Origin: Chaetoderma sp. LZ-2023a
Lineage: Eukaryota; Mollusca; Caudofoveata; Chaetodermatida; Chaetodermatidae
Length of the DNA: 64,000 nucleotides
Reading direction: 5' to 3'
NCBI GenBank assembly: GCA_034401795.1
Contig: CM067360.1
Coordinates: 54,051,768-54,115,767, forward strand
Shown here piece by piece: positions 27,108 through 39,100 of this stretch. A program made the position numbers and the translations under genes. Position 1 is the stretch's first letter; every line of letters begins with the position of its first letter. A model generated the notes under the pieces. That model was not told where the DNA came from and did no database searches. It saw only the letters and a program-made list of their open reading frames with translations.

Positions 27108-30100
27108 CGCTTATCAAGCATTGGTATGCTGTAAAATACATGATGCCACACTGTAATTCTTAGTATATTGTCCAGGAAACTTTAAAGGCGATGGATTTAA
27201 TCAAAACATATAAGTGAGATACATGTTCTCTAATGTTGATGTATACAGCTCTGAAAAGCAGCTAACACGTTTTAATTTTCACAATGTACCTAAAGAAATC
27301 ATGTCATAATTCACTAAATAAATGGATGAGACAACAGAGTGAAATTGAATAGGAAAAAATGAATATCTATTAAACTTACATTTCCTAGGAAAGCTAACAT
27401 AATGGAGTTGAATATTCAGCTATTTATACTAGAGAATAGACTAGTCAAATCCTGTAACACGTGACGTCATGTGTGTTACACTTTAATCAAGTTGATTCTT
27501 CACATTATTTCTTCAAAAATGTTTTTATGATGTATATCAAATGATTGCCCAAGATTACTTTGCTTTAGATATTATACTAAAAATTGTAACCTTATTCATG
27601 TAGACTTGGCAGGAAAACTTTATTATATAAATATGTCACGTGTGTTACAGGTGATGTGAGTATTCAATATAAAATCACGATTGATGTATAGTAAAGATTT
27701 GAGTTTACTTTCTCAAAAAACCATTAAATCCCTGAAAAATAAATATAAGTGCAACTAAATTAGAACAACATAATGATATAAAGAGCACAAGAGAGTTATT
27801 GTAAATTTCTCTGATTTATTAACAATGTTATGCAATGAATTTGAATGCTGATAATTTTATGACAGCGCTGCTACCGCTGTTAACCTGATGTTATTTCTGT
27901 CATTTGACTATCCCCAAGTAATAATAAAACAATTTCATTTCCAAAAAAACTAATTGTTTTATTTTGGGACCAATTGCCATGGAATGGGCCATAATGAAAC
28001 AGACATAATCTCACACTCAGTGGAAATATAGATTTTTTTTCCATTCCACCAACTGCATACTTATAAATTCTAGAAGAAATGTTATGGAAATTGATATACT
28101 GATGGATATTTGAATCTATCCATGGCAAATAACATGTTTTATTCTACACCACATGTGTACAGGCCTTAACCCTCTCACTGATAAATCCCTGAAAGAGTAA
28201 ATTCTTTACGACATAAAACTTATTCTGATGAATAGTTTTGAATTTAATTTAACTGGAAGCCGATGCTGTCTTAGGCAGCAATGGCTTCCAGTCAAAATAA
28301 ATTTCAAAATGTTCAACAGTTTTCCTGTATGGTTGGCTTGAAAATGAGATATGGGGAATTCATCGGTGAAAGGGTTAAGAATGGGAGCTCAATCCTCAGA
28401 CCATAACACCATCAAGAGGAAAACGAAGCATACTAGGTCCATCTACACCATGCTATAGAATCTCTAGACACACCAGGTTGGATGCTGGACTCCTAAATGT
28501 CACTATCCCATGTTAATATTTAATCAACCCTTACCATAGAAGTTTGAAGAAGCGCGGCGAGATCAGGAACGGGTTTATTGTTGAATTTGGCCATAGCTAT
28601 AATAATGTCTTGAGCTTCTTTCACTCGGCCATGATATAATAGCCAGCGTGGACTTTCTGGAATGAGCCTGCAGAAAACACCTCTCACGTGTAAAATATAC
28701 CGGCCTTTTGCAACATATGCTACAATTAATTATAACAAGAGACCAATGACACCTTCAAGCTGGACAGACATTATTGCACTAACATCATCACCAACTTCAT
28801 ACAAAATAACGGGATCCCATCTGTTATTCACGTTTCTGATGTCATAATCAAATACATCACATGTTTGCTGGCCTGACAATCACAAGGATTCGGCTGAATT
28901 AAATGTTTTGAATGTCTTATGTTTGTGACAGTGGCATTGACCTTTGACCGTGTGACCTCCGCGTCATCATGCTGCTTCCTAACATTATAGGTAACCTTGT
29001 ATTCAAGCTTAGTTCCAATAGGATTAACCAATCCTGAAATATAAATGATTTGCTGAATGGAAAAACTTACGGTTGAAAAAGCAGAGGTTTAGTAGCAATA
29101 TTAGAATGGCCCTGACCGTTGACCTGGTGTCACCCTCCTGTATCCTCTTGGTATAAGCACCCATATACCCAAGTTGTGTTCTAGTCCCGAAATATAACAT
29201 GATAAGATTTGTTAAGCCTAAAAACTTAACATTGTAAAATAACAAATTTTGTAGAGGTCAGAATGACCTTCACCTTCGACATTGTGACTTCTATGTCAGC
29301 ATGCTGCTTCCTAACATTATAGGTAACCATGTATCCAAGTTTAGTTGCAATAGGCTTAAGCAATCATGAAATATAAGCTGAGAAGTTTTGCTTAACGTAA
29401 AAACTTAATGTTGAAAAAAACAGAGTTCTGTATCAAGGTCACAGTGACCTTGACCTTTGACCCTATGACCTCAACATCATCGTGCTGTTTCTAATCATTA
29501 TAGGTAACCATGTAACCAAGCTTAGTTGCAATAGGCTTAAGCAATCCTGAAATATAAGCTGCAAAGTTTTGCTAAACGCAGAACCTTAATGTTGACGCCG
29601 ACGCCGTCAGAACTGATACCTATGTCTCGCTTTCTGCTTCACAGGCGAGACAAAAATGAGGTCGCTTCATCAGAAAAATCGAAAAGTCTGTCACAAAACT
29701 GTAAGAATCGTATGTCTTTGATGAATTTACAATTTAATAACCATTCTGTTGAATAGTTTGAAACTAATTTGACTGGGAGCTAAGCACCCATCAAATTACA
29801 TGTAGTTTCAAAATATCCAACTGCTTCCCTGTACAGTTACTGTGACATTCAGATTCTGGGAATTCCAAGTTTCAGATCGATTCCAAGACACGTAAAGGTG
29901 GGCGGAATTTAGCTAGAGATGAACAGGGCATAGTTGAAAATGGGTCTGTCTATCATGTCTATTCTAATTTATGATAGAATTTTATAATCTTAACCCTTTC
30001 CCCGGGAAATTACTGAAAAAGCAACTTCTTTACATAATAAAACTTATTTTGTTGAAGATTTTGAAATTAACTTAACTGGATGATGCTAGACAGCAATGGC

Positions 30101-33100
30101 TTCCAGTCAAATTAATTACCAAATAATCTAGTTTTCCTGCATGGTTGCCTTGAAAATGAGATATGGGGAATTCAGCTTTCCAGAGTACCCACCCATCATA
30201 TGACGTCATAATGAACTGCCTGATGTGTACAATGACATCATAATGTATGACATCGATAAGTACATCCCGAACGCATATTTGAAGACGGTCTATGCGTTGT
30301 TGTACAAATTGTTTGCTTTTACTATTTAATAAATATTCTGTTGAATATTTTGAAACTAATTTAACTGGGCGCTGTTGCTGCCATATGCAGCAACCGCACC
30401 CAGTCAAATTAGTTACAAAATATTCAACAGCTTCCATGTATAGTTTTCAGGAAATTGATAGCTAGGCCATTTGGGGATCGATCAATCCCAACATGGCGAG
30501 GTGTGGATGGAGCTTAGCTAGTGATGGCCGGGGCATAGCTAAAAATGGAAAGGTCCATTCATCGGTGAAATGATTGACAGCTTAACGGCTGAACAACTCT
30601 CTCCCACAATCACGCCTTACTTCCTAAAGGTGAGTTAAAAATAGGAGGGCGATGGTTTGCAATTTCCGATTGCTCTAGACTGCAGGAAATGTCAATTTCC
30701 CTTTCTCCGAGATCTAACAATACTCACCATTCTGTTACTTCTGATATACAGCTGGCCCTGACAGCGGCTCTAGGATTATAGACTTAGAAAGCTTTACCGA
30801 CTCCTGGGAACCGGGTACCCGGCTCCCCACTGCCGAGTACCCGTTTACCATAGAGCTCATATTGTTTGCATAGCCACCAAACAAGAGAAAACTATGGCTT
30901 GCCTCCGTGGGGCTGGGAGGCTGGGTCCGTAACAGAATGGTGAGTATTGTTAGATCTCGGAGAAAGGGAAATTGACATTTCCTGCATTCTCCTTCGATCA
31001 ATACTCACCATTCTGTTACTTCTGATATACACCAGATTTGATCAGTAACCTGGTGGGAAGGGGCAAGCCATAAATGCTAATTTTGCCCCTTGGAGAAAGA
31101 TTTTAGACTTCAAACTTGACTAACGGAGACCTAAAAGGACCGTCAAGTTCACGGAACCGAATCACATTCGCGTCACAGCCCCCCCCCCCCTTTTTCCTCC
31201 TAAGAAAAGGGAGAGAACTAACGAACATGTATCTCGCCTGAAACACCAATATGCCAAGAGGGCTAACTACTCCCTGCATATCGTTTGTATTAGCCTGGGA
31301 ATGAGCATGAATATATAAGATGAATGAACATGATACATATACATAATACAAAAAACTCTCACTTGTTGAATTACCTTATGATAACAGGACTTCAGACGTA
31401 CCGCCTACAACCATACACCGGTTCGGCCATCAGTGACACAATCTGGTTGACATCCTCTCGCTTGACCATGCCTGCTTTAGGTTCTTTTCTTACCAAAGTG
31501 AAAAAAGGGGAAAAGCAGTGTGGTCACTAACTATCGTTTCAAAACAGCTAAAGCGAGTGGATTGGCTGAGTCTGACACATCCCTCATATAGTAATCCGTA
31601 AATGAGGACTCACAGTGCCATTGTGCAACGGCCATGATGTCCTCTAACGGAACACCATTGTAAAGGGCGGTCGAGGCGGCTATTCCTCTAACATCGTGTG
31701 CCCTTACGCCCTGCACCTGGTGCCCAGTCGCCATCTCATGAGTAGTCTGAATGCATTCGACCACCCAACGAGAGATAGTATCCATGGATGCGGCGCCATA
31801 AGGCTTTTTATGGCAGATCCACAGATGTCTATCGTTCGACCGTAACGAGTCAGTCCGTTTCTTGTACTTAGTCAAAGCACGGACCGGGCACCAGACACTG
31901 GCATCACGATCAAACCTGGTTAACTTCGGTATAATGATCGGTTTGCCGGGATATCTCAAAGATTGGTTCTTTGACATAAATTCTGCTCTTGGCAGAAGAC
32001 GCAGACCTTCTCCAGAAACAATAAATCGGTTCCTCTCTGCCGAAAGCGCATGGATCTCACTGCGCCTTCTAGCTGAGGAAGCTGCCAATAGAAAAACCGC
32101 CTTTAGAGTCAAATGCTTTAGACTAGCCGAACGCAACGGTTCGAATGGGTGCTTGGCCAGTACATTAAGCACTAAAGATAGACTCCAGGCTGGAATGACT
32201 ACCGGTTGTCTCGGTCGGAGATTGCTCATTCCCTTCAACATCACGTTTAACTGGGTCACCTCTGGACTATCCCTGTTGGCTAGACAAGGGATAACTGATG
32301 CCAAAGCTGACTTGTATCCAGCAATTGTGACGGGAGCTAGTCCTGTAAAGAACAGCTCACAGAGAAAGTCTGCTATTTGCTGAATAGTGGATTGAAAGGT
32401 ATCAATACCCTTTTCTTCACACCAGTCTGCAAATCTGTTAACCTTGTTGTTATATGACTTGAAGGTTGACCTCCTTCTCGCAGCCGCGATGAAATCAGCA
32501 GCCTGTCGAGAAAAGCCTTCCGACGTGGAACGTTGTTTGACAACATCCACGCAGTCAATTTGAACATTTCGGGACGCTCGTGTAGGAAGCGTCCCTTGGC
32601 CTGGGAGATTATGTTCGGAATCTCGGGCAACTGCACAGGATTTTCCACCAGCAGATCTAGAAGATCCGTGAACCACGCCCTGCTCGGCCAATACGGCGCT
32701 ATTAGCAGGACCAGACACGGTTCCTCCCTGACCTTCACCAATACCTTCGGTAGAAGAATGGTGGGTGGATACGCGTAAGCGTGCATCCCTCTCCAGCTTA
32801 TCGCCAGAGCGTCTGTATCGACGGCATTTGGATCTGGAATCGGCGAGACATATGTCATGATTTGAGCATTTTCCTTTGTGGCGAACAAGTCCACGTTGGG
32901 TTTGCCCCAATGCTCGAAGATCCGTCGTAGAACTGGAGGGTTGAGGGACCATTCTGTTGGCAGGATTCTCTGTCTGCGAGACAAAGCATCCGCCAGAATG
33001 TTCAATCGGCCAGGAATATGAGCTGCTTTCAAAACAACCGAGTAATTCCTGCACCATTGAATCAAGTGCCACACCCTGATGCACAGGGTGGGCGACCTGG

Positions 33101-36100
33101 TCCCTCCTTGGCGATTTATATATGATACTACTGTCGAATTGTCCGACCGTATCAATATCACCTTGCCCCTGATCATCGGAAGGAATTCTTCCAACGCCAG
33201 TTCCACTGCCATCATTTCCAACAGATTGATATGCAGCTGACTCTCCGGGAGAGTCCATGTGCCCGAGACCTGGTGTTCTCCCAGGCAGGCACCCCACCCT
33301 TCCAGCGATGCATCCGTGTAAACGGACAGCTGGGGGTGGGGTAGGTGCAGCGAAACCCCTATTAGGAGATTCTGACGCTGTTTCCACCATAGAAGATGCG
33401 ATATTATCGGCTCCAAAACTGGCACCAGTTTTGACAGGGGTTCTGTTCTCTGTTTCCACAGAGACATCAGATACAACTGGATAGGTCTTCGCATTAGAGC
33501 AGCGTACGGGATAACCTGCTCCATGGAGACCATCATGCCCAGCATCTGAAGGAACCGCCTCGCCTGAATGTGGTTTCCCACTCGAAAACTCCCGAGGATG
33601 GCTAACAGAGACACCACTCTGGGCTCTGACGGGTAAACCCTGCCCTCCTCGAGGTCGAATCGCATCCCCAAATAAACGAAATGTTGAGTGGGTGTCAACT
33701 CGGATTTCTCCTCGTTGACTAACCAGCCTAGATCTGAAAGTAACTTCAGAGTCAGAGCAGTATCCACGTTCAACCTGGCTGCCGAGTCTGCCTTGAGCAG
33801 CCAGTCGTCTATGTAGGTGTGTAGCGCCACGTTCTCTTTTCTGAGAAACGCTGTCACCGCAAGGACCACTCTTGTGAAAACCCTCGGAGCTGTCGACAGG
33901 CCAAACGGGAGAACTGTAAACTCCCATACTTGATTCTGAAACGCAAATCTCAGAAACCTGTGCCAACTCCGATTGATCGGAATGTGGAAATATGCATCTT
34001 TCAGATCGATCGATACACACCACATTCCTTTCCTCAATCCCGCCATTACCGACCTCGGTGTTTCCATCTGGAACCGAGGCGTATGGATAAACCAATTTAA
34101 TGGCCTGAGATTGAGTATGGGTCTCCATCCCCCCGTGCTCTTGGGGACAAGGAACATGTTTGAATAGAAGCCTGGAGTGTTCCGGTTTGCTGGTTTTATT
34201 GCTCCCTTCAGAAGCAAACCCGACACTTCCTTTTGAACGGCTTCTAACTTGTCTGGCTCCCTTGGTACGGGTGTCCAGACTGGTGCCAAAGACAGATTTT
34301 GTGGCGGAAAGTCCCACCACTCCGGCATGTAACCCTGGGATAACCATCCCAGGACCAGACTGTCTGACGTCACACCTCGCCAAGCCTCGACGAAACGCAT
34401 GAGCCTTCCACCCACCATAGACGCCTCGACGTCTAACGGGGTTGTCCGGCTCGCAGTCCGCCCCCCCCCCCCCCCTTTCTTAACGAGAGAGAGTGAGAAC
34501 CATTTCGTTCTAGGCACGACGGGTATAACTGGCACCGCTGTTCCTGTCGCACAGGTGCGGTCCAGGCGGATATGAAGGGAGCTTGCGTACCCTCAGGTAC
34601 GCTTCGGCCCCTTCTGTCCGCCCTTTGAGGCCTTACCCTTACCCTTCCCCTTGCCCTTACCACCTCTAGGGCGGTCCGGAGCAACATTGGGGAGGGTAGG
34701 CGCCTCTACAGCCTTCCTGGGTTTCTTCGCCGGCGGCGGCTCCGAAAACCCAGCCGAAACAGACGTCGCAATAGGCCTGGCTTTCGCCTTGCCCTTATGC
34801 TTTTTCTGTTTCTTTGAAGGCTGTACTGTTAGCGGCTTACCCACAGCCCCTAGTGCGTGCGCTTGCCGCACTAGCTCTAGCTGTAGATTTACCGCTAAAC
34901 GATTCTGCGCAATACTGGCGGTGTCCTCTAAGATGGCCCGCGCTTGGCCACCAAAGATGCTAGGCCCTGTCAGGGGCGTCCCAAGAAGACGCTCCTTGAC
35001 TGCCGTAGCCGGACGCATATGGTCAATGACCATTTGCCTCCTGGACTTCGTCACACGCGCTTGCACCCATGCCAATGCGTCCATTGACAGCACCAAGCCG
35101 TCATTAACGCACGATAGCGCCACAGGTGGCACAGGGTGGCCTGCCCCCGCTTCAGCCCACACCGACTGAAGTAGACGATAGGAGTGATTGACAGCGCTCA
35201 TGGCTGCCCTCACACCCTCATCGCATAGGGCCAGGACTTCTTCCTGGTGTACCTGGGCCTTATCCACTAGTGCCGGACCGGGACCACCCGAACCGGCACT
35301 TTGGACGCCCAGTACCCATCGGTCATCCTCCGTGACCGACGGGACTACACCATACCTGTCGTATTCACCCCGCGGAATACGACACCTTGCCCGCACCTCC
35401 CTGGAGGCCGCAGGGAGCTGACCCTTGGTCATTAGTTGTTTGCTATAAATAGCATCCAACAAATCAATGAACCGTGGATCCAGTCCCACTGACTGGATCC
35501 GGGCCGCGGGCAAAATCCCCGTCCTAATCGACGCAACCGACGGACGGGGCGCATCTTCATCGGCCGTGGCCGAAACCACAGACGGGTCAACTCTGGCTAG
35601 CCACGCCAGGGCATCAGACCAGTCTAACTCCGAAGAAGATACCCCCGCAAACACGTCACCCGTTGACATGCTTACGGGTCTGCCAGCCATGGCCTCCCGG
35701 CCAGGAGCCACGGCTGACACGCCAGGCACTCCGCTACCACATGGTTCCGCCGCCACCCCATGAAACACTCCGGTCCATGGGGTAGGTCCGCACGGAAAAC
35801 CGTACGGACCCGTAACCGTCGCGGAACCATAGCCGGCCACGGGCGCCAACGGCACCCCATGTCCGGCTGCCGGACCAGGCGAGATAGGTGAGTACCACGC
35901 CTGGCCCGGCACACCGGTTCCCCTGACGGCTGGTGACAAACCAAGCCGCGCGGAACCGGTGCACGGTAACGGATTGGCCTCAGCCGCAGGCGGAGCCGCT
36001 GACCTGGCTTGCGCCAAACCAGACAAATGGAGGCCGGTTCCGTCCAGGACGGAATCAACCTCCATATTCTCCACCTGCGGCTTCACGGGCCGCAGCAACC

Positions 36101-39100
36101 TCTCCTCCTCGGCCTCATCGTCTTCAGACTCCGAAGAGCCGTCACTAGACGAATAAACCGTGGAGCCGTCCTGGCGGACGGCTCCCACACCTGACGGACC
36201 GGCCACCGCTACTGGACCACCCGGAGGTGGCCGCAGAGAGACAGAACCCGTCTGGCCGAAGCCAGACGGACCCGCCAGGGGGCCGTACAAGACGGCCCCC
36301 TCGGTAACCAGTCCAGAATCCTGTCCGAAGACAGGATCCGTACCAGGCATGGGGAGAAACTGCCCCCCAACCTTTGGTAGCAGGGACGACACCAGCGTGG
36401 GCAGAACGCTATGCAGAAAACCCTGCATAGCCGGACCAAACCACGCCGGCGGTGCCATCTCCGCCACCTCCAGCTGGGGACGTGGAGCACCCCCACCGGC
36501 CGAACCGGGCGCTCCACGATTTCCTCTCGGACCGCCTGACCCCACGTCAGACCCAGCCAAGTCCTTCTGGGCAAGGAACTTAACCATCGTTTCGACGGAC
36601 CACACTGCACAAACATTACACCTATGATCTATATTACACAGGGCACACCTAAAACAGACATGGTCCTTGAACATTACACGGACAAACTTATGGCAGTCGT
36701 CACATGATGGCGGGGCTGGCTTGGCCTATAAAATAAGCACAAACCTACAATAAACAAGCGGAACGAGACACGGATGGAAGGCAGACAATTAATTTTCAAA
36801 TATTTTGACTCATAAATTAACCGTAACCTCCCGCACCCCACCCCGCCACGTTACAACAACGATCGCATTGATTATGACGACAAGAACGCGGCGGGCACAA
36901 CACACCCATAATAGATCCTACAGGATGTGTAACGGCTCCAGGAATCATATCGCATAGCATTCAGGGTATATTTACTAATCAATATAAATTATACTCCTAA
37001 CGAACGCAGCACGATATGTGAAGAAAACAACAAAATGTATAACAACTGCTGTCCCACACGGTAAAACCGCAGACCACGCATCTACTCAAGAATTTTGAAA
37101 CCACCGATCATTGCAAACCGATCGTGATTGCACGTAAACTTGATCATTCTAAAGTTTCCGGTACCATTTTTAGTACGCAGCACCCAGAACAAGATGCGCG
37201 ATTAATGAAAAAATTTTTCTTCACATAAACATCCGAGCGACCGGGTGTGACGTCACCCGCTCGGATTCTACGGAGAACGACGTCAGCCGATATTCGTGTT
37301 AGAAATACCGTAGCAAACACCTATTTTCATATCTGCCGATCGCCTGTTGGGGTTTAAAGAAGGCGATCGTCTGGCATATATCGTTGCTAGCACACGTCCC
37401 AGATTCTATGGGGTTAGAAATTGGAACATGCGACACAACGAAATTTAGAGACCTAAGTCTTTTAACTATGGATATAAAGAACAATACAACCTGGTTATCT
37501 TGGGCGGTATTCTCCATAGTCCTTAGTTATCCTTTCAGAACACACAAACTATCACTGATTAAAGACTTAGATTCTTTTAAAAAACACTAAAATCCTTAAT
37601 GCGAAAAGCATGTATTGCACTTGTTGCTATGCAAACAAGAATGAGCTCTATGGTAAACGGGTACTCGGCAGTGGGGAGCCGGGTACCCGGTTCCCAGGAG
37701 TCGGTAAAGCTTTCTAAGTCTATAATCCTAGAGCCGCTGTCAGGGCCAGCTGTATATCAGAAGTAACAGAATGGTGAGTATTGATCGAAGGAGAAGTATT
37801 ATTCCTTCACTTGCAATTACATTGTAGTTGTACGGGCGCTTTCCTTCAAAGCAGGGACCGATATAGCCCCTAGCCAATTAGCCAAATGATAGTAAAATTG
37901 AAATCTGGCTAATGATAAGCAGAATTGGCCAAATCATTGGCTAATGATTCAAAGTAACTTTCTTGATAGATCGGCATCCTGACTAATGGGTGCCATGATT
38001 CTCCATTGAGAATCGCTGATAACACTTGTTGAGTATTGTTGCATTTTGCGCATGGCACGCGCCCTATGAAAAATGTCAAAATACTGAGCAACTATTGTCA
38101 GCGATTCTCAAGGGAGAATCATGAAATATAAAAGCATGCAAAGATTTCTAATCCATGTCACCTGAAGACCACTTTAAAATCCATGTAAATCTAATATTTT
38201 TATTCAAACTACCAGAAATCTGGTTAGATTACTCCTTTAACAAGAGGCCCAATGAGCCTGTATCGCTCACCTGGAACATAAGCATTTCACTAGAAAGGCC
38301 ATTGGCTATAAGTAGAACCCTAAGAAGTTGACCAGAATTGCACCATGAAGGCAGCGGCCATGTTTTTTTATGTATCAACTTAACAAACCTTATTGGCCTT
38401 TATTTGCTAAGCATATCTCCCAAATTTTGGCCCAATTCGTTCAGCGGTTATGGAGTTGTTTTCATGAAAACTAGGTCATCCAAGATGGCCTGCCAATCAA
38501 GTTCCCTTGTATAAACTTGGTTCAGTTGGTGCCCTAGGTGATGTTGTATGAGTTTTGAATCAATCCCCCAAGCAGTTTCTTACGTAAAGACATTTCTAAC
38601 AATAGCTCTGCAAACAGCGCATAATACCCCACCCTGATGACAAACCAATGAATGAGAGCTTTAAAAAAATAGCGATTTCTTCCTCAGATCTATACCTGTC
38701 ATCCTATGAAGTTTCAAAGTGATTTGCTAAACAGTCATGGAGCTATTGTCCAGAAACAAATTTTCAAGATGCCTGCCGGTGGCTATCGGCCATATTGGAT
38801 TTCAGCTCATCTTCTATTTCATTAGGTTTCCTCCTCAGATGAAATGTAGAAAATGGAGTCGTCATTCGGAAACCTATTATCTAGATGGCCACTGGTGTCC
38901 GGTGGCCAAATTAGATTTAGGATCATCATCGATTTCACTAAGTTAAAAAAATCAGATAAAAATCCAAGATGACCACCGCCAAATTGATGACCGACTTCGT
39001 TTAAACAAACCTGTGTCCTTATGCCATAAGAATGCTTTCTGCAAAATATACTTGAAATCAGCCCAATTGTTCTCGAGAAGACATTAAAAATTATTATGGG

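Larger units (their letters stand above)
30681..37795 (-). mobile_element. DIRS-like retroelement copy 3, looks whole and young
   Basis: A 7.1-kb DIRS-type retroelement in intron 3 of the SLC22-like gene, same strand. It has inverted ends (30718-30875 and 37637-37783) that are virtually identical over about 145 nt, so insertion was recent. It has an internal complementary region at 30929-31031. Its three long ORFs are gag-like, RT-RNase H-methyltransferase-like, and tyrosine recombinase overlapping the second. The family inserts by site-specific recombination and makes no target duplication. I see no obvious break in the coding parts. Its ends differ from those of copies 1 and 2, so it is another subfamily. 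Confidence 0.93.

Noticed and set aside
34651-36627. Several long plus-strand frames opposite the DIRS gag-like ORF
   Set aside because: They are shadows caused by high GC and few stop codons on the strand opposite a 693-codon ORF; they show no domain and do not form a coherent product.
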